16,044 bases of DNA. It comes from Pseudonocardia sp. GTDB taxonomy: Bacteria; Actinomycetota; Actinomycetes; Mycobacteriales; Pseudonocardiaceae. Both the position numbers and the translations under genes were made by a program. The notes under the pieces are model-generated. The model saw only the letters and a list, made by a program, of their open reading frames with translations, did no database searches and had not been told where the DNA came from. Location: positions 1-16,044 of the forward strand of contig JAKDLE010000008.1 in assembly GCA_030453005.1 (NCBI GenBank). The letters are read 5' to 3'. The stretch's first letter is position 1. The number at the start of each line of letters is the position of its first letter. Positions 1-7,945 of the stretch are shown here, one piece after another.

Positions 1-8
1 TCCAGCTC

Positions 9-75
9 TATAAAACGATACTGTGGACGTTAGAACGTTTCGGACTGTTTCGTCAAGACATGTGTCTTCTAGAAG
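9..75 (+). promoter_or_regulatory. Palindrome cluster upstream of the SufR-like regulator
   Basis: The leader of the regulator gene holds three perfect inverted repeats. They are ACGTT-AG-AACGT (27-38), AAGACA-TG-TGTCTT (55-68) and the 10-bp palindrome CTTCTAGAAG (66-75), which runs into the start region. A GATACT box at 17-22 could be a -10 element, preceded by an A/T-rich stretch. GTTTCG also occurs twice, 10 bp apart (37-42 and 47-52). Inverted repeats with 2-bp spacers fit operators for a dimeric winged-helix regulator, so autoregulation is the natural inference. No -35 is visible because the window starts here. Confidence 0.4.
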
Positions 76-783
76 GTGGTGCACCGATTGAGTGACTTCG
101 TCTCGCAGGTCACGGGCGTCAGCGCGCTCGCCGAGCCGGCTCGCCGCGCGCTGTACCTCTACGTGGCCGCGCAGTCGGAACCGGTGAGCCGCGACCAGGC
201 AGCCGCGGGAGCCGGGCTGCCCCGGCACACCGCGAAGTTCCACCTGGACAAGCTGGTCGTCGACGGCCTGCTCGACACGGAGTTCCGGCGCCTGTCCGGG
301 CGGCGCGGCCCGGGCGCGGGTCGCCCGACGAAGCTGTACCGGCGCTCCGACCGGGAGGTCGCGGTCACGCTGCCGCCGCGGCACTACGACCTGGCCGGGC
401 GGATCCTGGCCTGCGGCGTCGCGGACGCGGCCCGCGAGGGCGTGCCCGTTCTCGACGCGGTGCAGCGCGCGGCCACCGCCGCCGGGCGCCGGCTCGGCGC
501 CGCGCAGGATCCGCGTGACGGCGGCTTTGCGGTGTCTCCCCTCGACGACGTCGCCGCGGTGCTCGCCGCCCACGGCTACGAGCCACGCGTCGAGGGCGCG
601 ACCGTCGTGCTCGCGAACTGCCCGTTCCACGCGCTGGCCCGCGACCACACCGCGCTCGTGTGCGGGATGAACCTGCACCTCATCACCGCCATGCTCGACC
701 AGCTCGGCCACCCCGAGGTGCGGGTCACGCTCGACCCGGCACCGGGCCGGTGCTGCGTGCGACTGACCGGCGAGCCGGCGTAG
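76..783 (+). CDS. SufR-like winged-helix transcriptional regulator with C-terminal Cys cluster
   Basis: A 235-residue cytoplasmic DNA-binding protein. Residues 15-95 form a winged helix: a LAEPARRALYLYV helix, an HTH around PRHTAKFHLDKLV, and a GAGRPTKLYRR wing. The C-terminal half carries Cys182-Pro-Phe-His185, Cys196 and Cys226-Cys227. This resembles the cysteine layout of SufR-type repressors, which bind an Fe-S cluster, so redox or Fe-S sensing is likely but not shown. The GTG at 76 was kept. GTG at 79 and TTG at 88 are also in frame, and the AGAAGG at 71-76 would suit the TTG best. The gene ends 1 nt before the opposing patatin remnant, so no co-transcribed partner is visible. Palindromes upstream suggest autoregulation. 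Confidence 0.8.
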   Translation: MVHRLSDFVSQVTGVSALAEPARRALYLYVAAQSEPVSRDQAAAGAGLPRHTAKFHLDKLVVDGLLDTEFRRLSGRRGPGAGRPTKLYRRSDREVAVTLPPRHYDLAGRILACGVADAAREGVPVLDAVQRAATAAGRRLGAAQDPRDGGFAVSPLDDVAAVLAAHGYEPRVEGATVVLANCPFHALARDHTALVCGMNLHLITAMLDQLGHPEVRVTLDPAPGRCCVRLTGEPA

Positions 784-784
784 C

Positions 785-1285
785 TCACGTGGCATGATCG
801 AGCGCCTGAATCGGTGGCCCGCTCCGCGCATCGATGTGCTGGTGGACGCGCATGTGCGCGATCAGGCGGTCGGTGTGGTAGCGCGCGATGTCGGAGACGA
901 GCCGGCCGTGCATCAGCAGGCTCAGCGGGTGCAGCGACATGCCCAGCGCGGACCCGGGTGGCGCTTGTCGGCGACACTTCCGTCGACCAGCTCACGGCCC
1001 TCCCACCGCACCGCCGGTGGCACGCCCGGGATCGCGGCGCTGGCCAGCACGGCGTCGACGGTGTGACCGGCGGAGAGCAGGACCTCCTCGCCGGTGAGCA
1101 CATCGACCGCGACCACGTGCAGCGGTTTCGGCAGGTCCTCGAGCCGCGCTCGACCGGCACCGACCGAGGTGCCCACGACGAGGTCCGGCCGCACGCCCCG
1201 CTCATAGGGCGCGAGCAGCATGCCGACCTGCACGGCTCCCAGGGCTCGCTCCACTCGACAGGACGAACGCCGTCGACCGGGAGGC
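785..1285 (-). pseudogene. Degraded patatin-like phospholipase (RssA type)
   Basis: Pieces of one patatin-family hydrolase lie in different frames. The N-terminus TAFVLSSGA (near 1262-1285) is out of frame with ALGAVQVGML and the nucleophile elbow VVGTSVGA. The elbow jumps straight to RLEDLPKPLHVVAVDVLTGEE, so roughly 80 residues usually found between them are missing. SAAIPGVPPAVRWEGRELVDGSVA follows, with the catalytic Asp-Gly of the D-G-S motif. A second shift then leads to LGMSLHPLSLLMHGRLV and the TGA at 787-785. There is no usable start codon. With several frameshifts and an internal deletion this is a dead gene. It begins right after the CoxL-like gene on the same strand, so it may once have been the next gene of that operon. 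Confidence 0.75.
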
Positions 1286-1313
1286 GCCCGAACCGCCGTC
1301 AGGAGATCGTCGC

Positions 1314-3785
1314 CTACGCCTGGGGCTTGTTCGGGTCGATCGAGCCCAGCCCGGCACCCGGGCTGTGGACGTCGATCGGGGTCTCCCGGGTGACGTTGCC
1401 CTTGCCCGCCTGGATGGCCCGCCAGACCCGCTGCGGGGTGCAGGGCATCTCGACGTCGGTGACGCCGAGGTGGCGCAGCGCGTCGATCACACCGTTGACG
1501 ATGGCGGGGGTCGAGGCGATGGTGCCCGCCTCGCCGACGCCCTTGACGCCCAGCGGGTTCGACGTGGCAGGCGTGCTGACCGTGGCGGTGTCGAAGCCGG
1601 GCAGGTCGGCCGCCGACGGGAGGGTGTAGTCGACGAACGTGCCGGTGACCAGCGTGCCCTGCTCGTCGTAGACGGCCTCCTCGAACAGGGCCTGTGCGAT
1701 GCCCTGGGCCAGCCCGCCGTGCACCTGACCCTCCACGAGCATCGGGTTGACGACGGTGCCGACGTCGTCCACGCAGACGTAGCGGCGCAGGGTGACCCGC
1801 CCGGTCTCGGTGTCGACCTCCATCGCGGCGAGGTGCGTGCCGTGCGGGAAGGAGAAGTTCTCCGGGTCGAAGACGGCGTCGGCGTCGAGGCTGGGCTCCA
1901 TGTCCTCGGGATAGTCGTGCGCCGTGAACGCGGCGAACGCCAGCTCCTGGATGGTCTTGCCCTTGTCGGTGCCGCGGACGGTGAAGTTGCCGCCCGAGAA
2001 CTCGATGTCGTCCTCGGCCGCCTCGAGCAGGTGCGCCGCCAGCTTCGTGGCCTTGGCGACGACCTTCTCCGCGGCCTTCACGACGGCGATGCCGCCGACC
2101 ACCAGCGAGCGTGAGCCGTAGGTGTCGAGGCCCTTCGGCGAGATCTGGGTGTCGCCGTGCAGGATCTCGACGTCGGAGAACGGGACGCCGAGCTGGTCGG
2201 CGACGATCTGGCTGAATCCCGTCTCGTGGCCCTGCCCGTGCGGGGAGATGCCGGTGATGACCTCGACCTTGCCCGTGGCCAGCATCCGGATGCTGGCGGC
2301 CTCCCAGCCGCCCGCACCGTAGGACAGCGAGCCGAGCAGCCGCGAGGGCGCGAGGCCGCACATCTCGGTGAAGGTCGAGATGCCGATGCCGAGCTGGACC
2401 GGGTCACCGGCGCGGCGGCGCTCCTCCTGCTCGCGGCGCAGGCCGGCGTAGTCGAAGGTCTCCATGGCCTTCGCGGTGGCCTGCTCGTAGTCGCCGGTGT
2501 CGTAGGTGAGACCGGCGACCGTGGTGAACGGGAACTCCTCGTGGGTGATCCAGTTCTGCTGCCGCAGCTCCATCGGGTCCCGCCCGAGCTCGACCGCGAG
2601 CTCCTCGATGATCCGTTCGGCGCCGAACGTGGCCTCCGGGCGCCCGGCGCCGCGGTAGGCGTCGGTGGGCGCCTTCGTGGTGAACACGTTGCGGCAGGTG
2701 AACCGGTAGGCCGGGAACTTGTAGATCGCGTTGAACATGAACGCGCCCAGGATCGGGATGCCCGATCCGATGAGGCTGAGGTAGGCGCCCATGTCGGCGA
2801 GCAGGTGCACGTCGAGGCCGGTGATCGTGCCGTCGCGCCTGGCGGTGATCGTGATGTCCTGGACCTGGTCGCGGCCGTGGTGCGCCGCGAGCAGCGAGTC
2901 CGAGCGGTTCTCGGTCCACTTGACCGGCTTGCCGAGCTTCTGCGCGAGGAGCACGCAGAGCATCTCCTCGGGGATGATGGAGATCTTGCCGCCGAACCCC
3001 CCGCCCACGTCGGGGGCGATGACGCGTAGCTTGCTCTCCGGGATGCCGAGGGTGGCCGCGGTCATGGTGCGCAGGATGTGCGGGATCTGCGTCGCCGACC
3101 ACATGGTGATCTGCTCACCGGTCGGGTCGACCACGCACGAGCGCGGTTCGATGAACGCCGGGATCACACGCTGCTGGATGAACCGGCGCCGCACCACGAT
3201 CTGGTCCGGGTCGGCCTCGGCGGCGGCGATGGCCGCCTCCACACTGTCGCCGGTGCCTGCCGCGGCGGAGTCGAACACCCAGGTGGCGCTGACGTTCGTG
3301 CCCAGGTCCGGGTGCACCAGCGTCGCCCCGTCGGCCGCCGCGGCCTCCTTGTCCAGTACCGGCGCGACCGGTTCGTAGTCGACCTCGACGAGGTCGGCCG
3401 CGTCGCGGGCCTCGGCGGCGGTGCGGGCCACGACGACCGCGACGCCCTCGCCGGCGAAGTGCACGGTGTCGATCGCCAGTGGCGGGCGCTGCGGGGCCTT
3501 CTGGTCCGGGGTGACCGGCCACGCGCAGGGCAGGCCGATGCCCTCGGCGCCGAGGCCTTCTGCCGTGTAGACGCCGATGACGCCGGGCAGCGCCGTGGCG
3601 CTTGAGGTGTCGATGTTCGTGATCGTGGCGTGCGCGAGCGGTGAGCGGACGACGTGCATGTGCAGCGTGCCAGCCGGGGTGATCGAATCGGTGTACCGGC
3701 TGCGACCGGTGATCAGCCGGGCGTCCTCCTTGCGGGGGCGGGGCCTACCGAGTTCGGGTGCGGCGGTCTCGACGGTTGCGGTCAT
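1314..3785 (-). CDS. Molybdopterin-binding hydroxylase large subunit, form II CoxL-like (xanthine dehydrogenase family)
   Basis: An 823-residue large subunit of the molybdenum hydroxylase family, the size expected for CoxL. Residues 20-145 are the a/b hammerhead domain, and two MoCo-binding domains follow. Landmarks are PDVGGGFGGK (258-267), AYRGAGR (376-382), GQGHET (517-522) and GVGEAG with the catalytic Glu752. The loop AYRGAGR is the form II signature; true CO dehydrogenase has AYxCSFR. CO oxidation is therefore unproven, and an aldehyde or N-heterocycle substrate is as likely. The ATG at 3785 has a perfect AGGAGG 9 nt upstream. FAD (CoxM) and 2Fe-2S (CoxS) subunit genes normally sit next to this one. 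Neither is in the window, so the protein must borrow partners from elsewhere or be non-functional. Confidence 0.88.
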   Translation of the reverse strand: MTATVETAAPELGRPRPRKEDARLITGRSRYTDSITPAGTLHMHVVRSPLAHATITNIDTSSATALPGVIGVYTAEGLGAEGIGLPCAWPVTPDQKAPQRPPLAIDTVHFAGEGVAVVVARTAAEARDAADLVEVDYEPVAPVLDKEAAAADGATLVHPDLGTNVSATWVFDSAAAGTGDSVEAAIAAAEADPDQIVVRRRFIQQRVIPAFIEPRSCVVDPTGEQITMWSATQIPHILRTMTAATLGIPESKLRVIAPDVGGGFGGKISIIPEEMLCVLLAQKLGKPVKWTENRSDSLLAAHHGRDQVQDITITARRDGTITGLDVHLLADMGAYLSLIGSGIPILGAFMFNAIYKFPAYRFTCRNVFTTKAPTDAYRGAGRPEATFGAERIIEELAVELGRDPMELRQQNWITHEEFPFTTVAGLTYDTGDYEQATAKAMETFDYAGLRREQEERRRAGDPVQLGIGISTFTEMCGLAPSRLLGSLSYGAGGWEAASIRMLATGKVEVITGISPHGQGHETGFSQIVADQLGVPFSDVEILHGDTQISPKGLDTYGSRSLVVGGIAVVKAAEKVVAKATKLAAHLLEAAEDDIEFSGGNFTVRGTDKGKTIQELAFAAFTAHDYPEDMEPSLDADAVFDPENFSFPHGTHLAAMEVDTETGRVTLRRYVCVDDVGTVVNPMLVEGQVHGGLAQGIAQALFEEAVYDEQGTLVTGTFVDYTLPSAADLPGFDTATVSTPATSNPLGVKGVGEAGTIASTPAIVNGVIDALRHLGVTDVEMPCTPQRVWRAIQAGKGNVTRETPIDVHSPGAGLGSIDPNKPQA

Positions 3786-3794
3786 GTCTGCATA

Positions 3795-3821
3795 CCTCCT
3801 CCGGCCACGCGGACCGTGGCC
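3795..3821 (-). promoter_or_regulatory. Shine-Dalgarno and leader hairpin of the CoxL-like gene
   Basis: AGGAGG (3800-3795) lies 9 nt before the ATG at 3785. Immediately upstream is a 7-bp perfect inverted repeat, GGCCACG and CGTGGCC with a 5-nt loop (3803-3821). It could be an operator, or a leader hairpin beside the ribosome-binding site. Its function is inferred from position only. Confidence 0.4.
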
Positions 3822-3944
3822 TGTGATCGGCCGAATCCGGCCGGGCCAGGGGCCGAGGCCCGCGGCGGTGGGACTGGATCACGACCGGTTCAGTGGTCGG
3901 CTCGTGTGCCGTTCGTCGTGACCAGGTCGTGCGGTACCGGGCCC

Positions 3945-4316
3945 GGCCTGCGCGAGCTCCTGCGAGGCCTGCAGCTCACCGTCCGCGGTGATCACCAGGG
4001 AGCGGCGCTCCCGTTCCGCCTCGGCCTGGAGTGACATCGACCGCTTCGTCGACCGGGGCAGCGCCGCGTCCTTGATCTCGACGCGGCCGATGTGCAGGTT
4101 GTCGGTCATCAGTGCGAGGCCCCGGTTGGGCAGCAGGTCGTCGAGCTCGCTCTCGTCGATGATGGGCATGGGTACGACGGCACACGGCCCGGCAATGTGC
4201 GCTCGGCCGAGGACGGCGCGGCTGAGGTGGTCGAAAGCCTCGTTGATCTCCGGGGCCGGTTCCTCTCGGCGCGCGGCACGCTCAGGTGCCGCCACCGGAT
4301 GCATGTCAACCTTCAT
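3945..4316 (-). pseudogene. Truncated slipin / stomatin-like band 7 protein
   Basis: The reading frame ends in IGRVEIKDAALPRSTKRSM, then SLQAEAERERRSLVITADGE and LQASQELAQA. This is the signature helix of slipins (SPFH/band 7 membrane-scaffold proteins). The upstream part, LGRAHIAGPCAVVPMPIIDE, resembles the band 7 N-terminus after its membrane anchor. It is joined directly to ELDDLLPNRG, so about 100 residues of the SPFH core appear to be missing. After LAQA the similarity stops and the frame runs into unrelated sequence. There is no membrane segment. The ATG at 4316 has only a weak ribosome-binding site. The identity rests on motif memory, and the gene is almost certainly non-functional. 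Confidence 0.6.
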
Positions 4317-4687
4317 CGTTGTTCCCGCTTCTCACGGCATATCCGCCCAGCTCAGGTCGACGATGCCGGTGGTGATCTCGGCGTTGCCGGATCCTGGCTG
4401 CACCTTGTATCGTATCACGATATAAACGGTTGGTGTCCGCATCAGCGTCGGGCCACTGGACTCTGTCAAGGCGGTCCGGTCGGCCGCGCCGCTCCCGTAG
4501 CCCTGCGACGCGGCGACCACGCCCGCGCGTCGAGAAGCCCCGACCCGCTGTGCCGTTGCCGCCGATCTGGGTGCCGGACCAGGCGAAGAACCTCGGCAGC
4601 ACCGGCAGCGCGGTCACCGCGAGCAGCAGCACCGACATGTTCCCGGTGGTCATGGCTCCGGTGTTCACGGCGTGGGCGACGTTCGGG
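4317..4687. other. Decayed non-coding stretch
   Basis: I find no intact gene here. A 36-codon minus-strand frame (4442-4332), with YIVIRYKVQPGSG near its start, ends 15 nt before the slipin remnant. It could be the stump of a small alpha-beta barrel protein, but that is weak. A TATCGT-ATC-ACGATA inverted repeat (4408-4422) lies inside that frame. A minus-strand frame near 4570-4668 has one hydrophobic run (SVLLLAVTALPVL) with no recognisable family. Confidence 0.4.
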
Positions 4688-4828
4688 AGGACAACGGTGA
4701 CCGAGACCGTCTACCGCAAGCAGCTCCGACCGATCATCGACGACGGCGCCACGGTGATGAACCGGGTCCTCCCCGTCCACCGCGAACGAACGCACGGCCC
4801 GGTCCTGAGCTCCGCTAGAAGCATCTGA
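4688..4828 (+). pseudogene. C-terminal remnant of a tyrosine recombinase/integrase
   Basis: The translated piece TTVTETVYRKQLRP followed by IIDDGATVMNRVLP (4691-4774) looks like the C-terminal end of actinobacterial phage-type tyrosine integrases, in which VYRKQ carries the active-site tyrosine. The catalytic Arg and His boxes (R..HxLR and GH) are not found upstream, so only the tail remains. The frame stops at 4828, 13 nt before the att copy at 4842. That is where an integrase gene normally ends in a tRNA-inserted element. It lies outside the island described here, which suggests that a second, older element once stood to the left. The family call rests on a short match. Confidence 0.5.
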
Positions 4829-4841
4829 CCAGGCCGTGTGG

Positions 4842-4886
<45 letters not shown>

Positions 4887-4980
4887 GCAGACGAGCGACG
4901 CGCCGACGACGGCGAACACACAGGTCGTGGCGTGCTTGGTGTCCGGTGACGTCTGTCCTCGTGTGCCTGCGGTCGGGCAC

Positions 4981-5002
4981 GTTGTCACCCAGTTGGTCAC
5001 CC
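4981..5002 (+). repeat. Island end repeat, copy 1
   Basis: A 22-bp sequence starting GTTGTCACCCAGTTGG and ending TCACCC. It lies 95 bp inside the left att copy. A one-base-shorter version occurs at 5121-5141, and a 19-of-22 match at 8924-8945 near the other end. Candidate arm-type integrase or excisionase binding site; read on the minus strand it could instead be coding residue (GDQLGDN). Confidence 0.45.
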
Positions 5003-5119
5003 GGTTCGATCCTTCGCCTCCGCTTCGCTGCGTGCTGCGGCGTGGTCGTTGCGTTGTTCGGCAGGCGTCAGCGCCTTGAGCAGTTGATCATGGGTCGGGC
5101 GTGTGTCCGTGCTCGTCAT
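4997..5119 (-). CDS. Possible 40-residue ORF at the island's left end
   Basis: An ATG at 5119 opens a 40-residue frame, MTSTDTRPTHDQLLKALTPA followed by EQRNDHAAARSEAEAKDRTG, ending in TGA. It is charged, hydrophilic and probably helical, with good GC3. The ribosome-binding site is poor (AAGAG, 8 nt away). Its stop overlaps a GTG (GTGA) that starts a second frame running into the att copy. The two 22-bp repeats flank it exactly. No family is recognised. It may be a small DNA-binding protein, or the tail of a lost integrase-associated gene; it may also be chance. Confidence 0.25.
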   Translation of the reverse strand: MTSTDTRPTHDQLLKALTPAEQRNDHAAARSEAEAKDRTG

Positions 5120-5120
5120 C

Positions 5121-5141
5121 GTTGTCACTCTTTGGTCACCC
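5121..5141 (+). repeat. Island end repeat, copy 2
   Basis: A 21-bp version of the repeat at 4981-5002, in the same orientation, with one base missing and two substitutions in the centre. It places a second candidate recombinase-binding site about 120 bp from the first. The rest of 4887-5260 shows no gene beyond the small ORF noted here. Confidence 0.4.
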
Positions 5142-5260
5142 AGCGACGCCATCGCACTCGGCCGGGTGGCGTGATCGCGGCGTGGCGGTTGCGTGGTCGG
5201 GACGTGCGGTTCGCGCCATAGGGATCGGGTGCTGGCTGCCCGGAGTTGATTCCCGGTACC

Positions 5261-5860
5261 TCACTCGGCGTCCTGTATGGGGCGGCGGCGGACGAGGTGC
5301 GTGACGTCGACGTCGTCCGGGGTCCAGCGGATGCCCGGGATCCGGTGCATGGGTGCGTGCGGGTCCGCGGCCCGGTTCCACGCCGCCGCGAAGCCGGCGT
5401 CGATCTCCGCGCGTGCGGCGTCGTCCCCGGCCGGGCAGACCGTGCGCGCCAGTTCGCGCGCGGCGTGGGCGTCGGTGATCCGGACCGTCACCGTCCAGCT
5501 GGCCCGTACCCGGCCCGGTTCTTCGTCGGTCGCCGCCAGCTCCACCTGGTCGATGCGGACGGCCCCGGCCTCCAGCAGCGGCCAGAGCCCCTCGGTCGGT
5601 TCCAGGCACCATTGCACCGCCGCGGCACAACTCTGCGCGACGTCCTCGCGCGGGTCGGTGAGATCGGGGTCGTCGTCGGCGAACTCGCCGATCACGATGC
5701 CGTCCTCGAGCCGGCGCAGCGCCTCGTCGCGCAGCGCGCGCCGGTCGACCGCGGTGACGGTGCGGGGCCAGGTCTCGCGGGTGTGGCCGCGGCCGCTGCG
5801 GGGCGCCGACGGCGGCGTGGGCGGCGGCGGGAGGTCGAACAAGCCGGGCTGCTCAGTCAA
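5261..5860 (-). CDS. Hypothetical acidic protein coupled to the pRiA4b-family gene
   Basis: A 199-residue soluble protein of no family I can name. A proline-rich N-terminus (GLFDLPPPPTPPS) is followed by a helical segment TVTAVDRRALRDEALRRLED, then a strand-rich middle (QVELAATDEEPGRVRASWTV). The end contains HRIPGIRWTPDDVDVTHLVR. There is no signal peptide, membrane segment or cysteine motif. The TTG at 5860 is chosen because GGAAGGA lies 8 nt upstream and the codon overlaps the preceding gene's TGA (TTGA), implying translational coupling. The frame stays open for 42 more codons upstream, but that part reads the previous gene out of frame. Its role probably depends on the pRiA4b-family partner; function unknown. 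Confidence 0.65.
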   Translation of the reverse strand: MTEQPGLFDLPPPPTPPSAPRSGRGHTRETWPRTVTAVDRRALRDEALRRLEDGIVIGEFADDDPDLTDPREDVAQSCAAAVQWCLEPTEGLWPLLEAGAVRIDQVELAATDEEPGRVRASWTVTVRITDAHAARELARTVCPAGDDAARAEIDAGFAAAWNRAADPHAPMHRIPGIRWTPDDVDVTHLVRRRPIQDAE

Positions 5861-7932
5861 CGCAGCGATCCTTCCGGCGTGTCCAGCTCGGCGAGCCGGG
5901 CGTCGATCTCGGCGGGGCGGAACGGCCGCGGGGGTGGTGGTTCGTCGTGGTGCCAGTCCTCGACCGGTGCGCGGCCGCCGACACACGCTGGGCGCGCGCC
6001 GGGATCGGGTGGGAGCACCTTCTCCAGCAGGACGGTGTGGTCCCAGCAGTCGCCGAGGTCGTAGCGGTAGGCCGGCTTAGCGCCGGGGCGGGGCAACGCG
6101 GAGGCCAGCGTGATCGTCTCCTCGTCGCCGCACCCGTCGAGGCCGTGGTTCGGATCGGCGTAGCCGATGCCGTCGACGGTGAACACGTGCAGGTGGTCGT
6201 CGTCCCACTCCAGCGCGATCTGCGCGACGTGGTGCAGCTCGCCGAGGCTCGTGCCGGCCGGGAGCAGGACCCGGCGCCACACCGGCGGCCGGAACCGGTC
6301 CGGTCCAGGCCGATCTTGAGTTGCAGGACGTCGTCGTCGGCCCATGCGGGCACGAGGGCGGGTGGCTCGGCGAGCGCGTCGTGGGCCCAGCGGCCGAGCG
6401 GGGTGACGGCGAGTGTCTTCGGGTCGACCGCACCGCATTCGGTGAGCAGCTCCAGCGCGCCGGTCTCGGGTAGCCGGCCCCGCCGGAACGCGTGGTACGC
6501 GGCGATCCGGTCGGTGATCGGGAGCTGATCGAGGACGTCCTCCACGGCGTGGCCGAACCAGTGCTCGTCGATCCCTGAAGCCGAGTCGAGCACGCGCAGC
6601 GCGACGCGGCACCCGACGGTCGCTCCGATCCGCTGTGGGTCGTCGGACTCGGCACGCAGCAGCGCCGTGACAGCGCTGAGCCACTGCCCGATCGAGTGCT
6701 GTGCCGCCGCGTCGTCGTCAGGTGCCTTGGCGGCGATGGCCTGGTCGAGGCCCAGGACGAGCAGACCCGCGCCCTGCGCGGCGACCCAGGCCCGGTGCAG
6801 CGCGGGGACGTCGGCGGCGGTGACCACCCGGCCCGGATCGGGCAGTCCGGCCGCCGCGCACGTCGGGGCGATGTCAGCGCGGCGCAGCACGCCCTTCGCG
6901 GTGAGCGCGCGACCCTCGCCCACGAAGGCCGCCAGTGCCCGGGCGCGGGAGAGCAGTGGGCAGTCGTGTGCGAGCGGGCCGACGGCAGGGCAGCAGGATC
7001 TCCACCACGGTCGGGCTCCAGCGCATCGGGTCGTAGTCGGTGCCGAACCACAGGATCGAACCGAGCAGGCCGCGGACCTCGGTGTGGTCGGTGCCCGACC
7101 GTGGGGCGAGGAACCGCTCGACCAGCCCGGCGACCGCGACGTCGTCCCACTCCGGGCGGAGGTAGCCGGTGCCACCGGCCGGGAGCAGCCCGGCCATCCA
7201 CTCGACCAGCGGGCGACAGGAGGGCCACGTGTCGGTCTCGACGGGCGGGAAGGTGATCGCACCTGACTCGACGGCCTCGACGATCCGGACGCGGGCGTCG
7301 GCCGACGACAACGCACGTGCCGCGGTGTCCGGGTCGTCGGCCGCCGCGTCCTGCAGTCGCTCGACGACATCGTCCAGCGGCGCCGACACGACGAACGCGT
7401 CCTTGACCAGCGTGCCCATGTTGTGGTCGATGTAGACCACCGCGGTGAGCGCGTGGCCACCGGGCAGGGTGGCCGCGACCAGCACGGTGTCGCCGTCCCC
7501 GAGTACGTGGGTGACCTCGACGGCCCGCGACAGCGCCACGGCGTGGGCCACGTCGGCGAGCCACCGGGGCAGCGGGTCGGCGCGATCGGTGATCTCCCGG
7601 TGGACGCGGCGGCGGAGCACCTCGTCGCCCGACAGCGCGGCGACCGCGGCAAGCAGGGCCGAGGTCTCGGGGAGGGGGACGGCCAGCAGCGACTCGATCA
7701 TCTCGTCGCGCGACGGGCCGTCGGGCGGGCGTTCGAAGGGGTGGCGTGATCGCTGGTCCAGGGCGGCGAGCAGCGTGCTCGCCAGACCGAGCAGCATGAG
7801 CGGGTCGTCGTCGTCGAGCGCGGAGGCGATCTGGGCGACGAGATCGGGCTCCTCACGCTGCTGGCTCGGGCGCCTGGCCGGGCGCCGTCGCTTGGCCTGC
7901 GGCGGTGTGCGCGGGCGCTTTCGCTTCGACAC
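5857..7932 (-). pseudogene. pRiA4b ORF-3 family protein, interrupted by two compensating frameshifts
   Basis: Three consecutive frames make one protein of about 691 residues. The first (from the GTG at 7932) starts with a Lys/Arg-rich tail and is helical. Near 6984-6994 an apparent extra base moves it one frame, from VVEILLP to AVGPLAHDCPLL. Near 6294-6300 an apparent missing base returns it to the original frame, from QLKIGLDR to FRPPVWRRVLLPAG. The C-terminus (SLGELHHVAQIALEWDDDHLH, then DLGDCWDHTVLLEKVLP) is the pRiA4b ORF-3/IS1096 TnpR-like domain, whose biochemical role is unknown. The middle frame is free of stops and reads as normal protein. So the gene is freshly broken, or carries two sequencing errors. 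TACCCT at 7945-7940 suggests a leaderless start. Confidence 0.75.
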
Positions 7933-7939
7933 GTGCGGG

Positions 7940-7945
7940 AGGGTA
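7940..7945 (-). promoter_or_regulatory. -10 box TACCCT, leaderless start of the pRiA4b-family gene
   Basis: TACCCT reads on the minus strand, 7 nt before the GTG at 7932, so transcription should start at or next to the start codon. No ribosome-binding site is needed. No clear -35 is seen. The rest of 7933-8095 separates divergent genes and shows no other structure. Confidence 0.4.

Noticed and set aside
922..2361. Long minus-strand frame across the CoxL-like gene
   Set aside because: Most of it reads the CoxL-like gene out of frame. Only its last part is real, and that is the patatin pseudogene reported separately.
4408..4422. TATCGT-ATC-ACGATA inverted repeat as an operator
   Set aside because: It falls inside a short frame as codons for YIVIRY and has no intact gene just downstream. 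In decayed DNA it cannot be distinguished from chance.
4888..5000. 61-codon frame starting at the GTG at 5000 and running through the att copy
   Set aside because: Half of it is the tRNA 3' sequence read as protein, and the rest has no family features.
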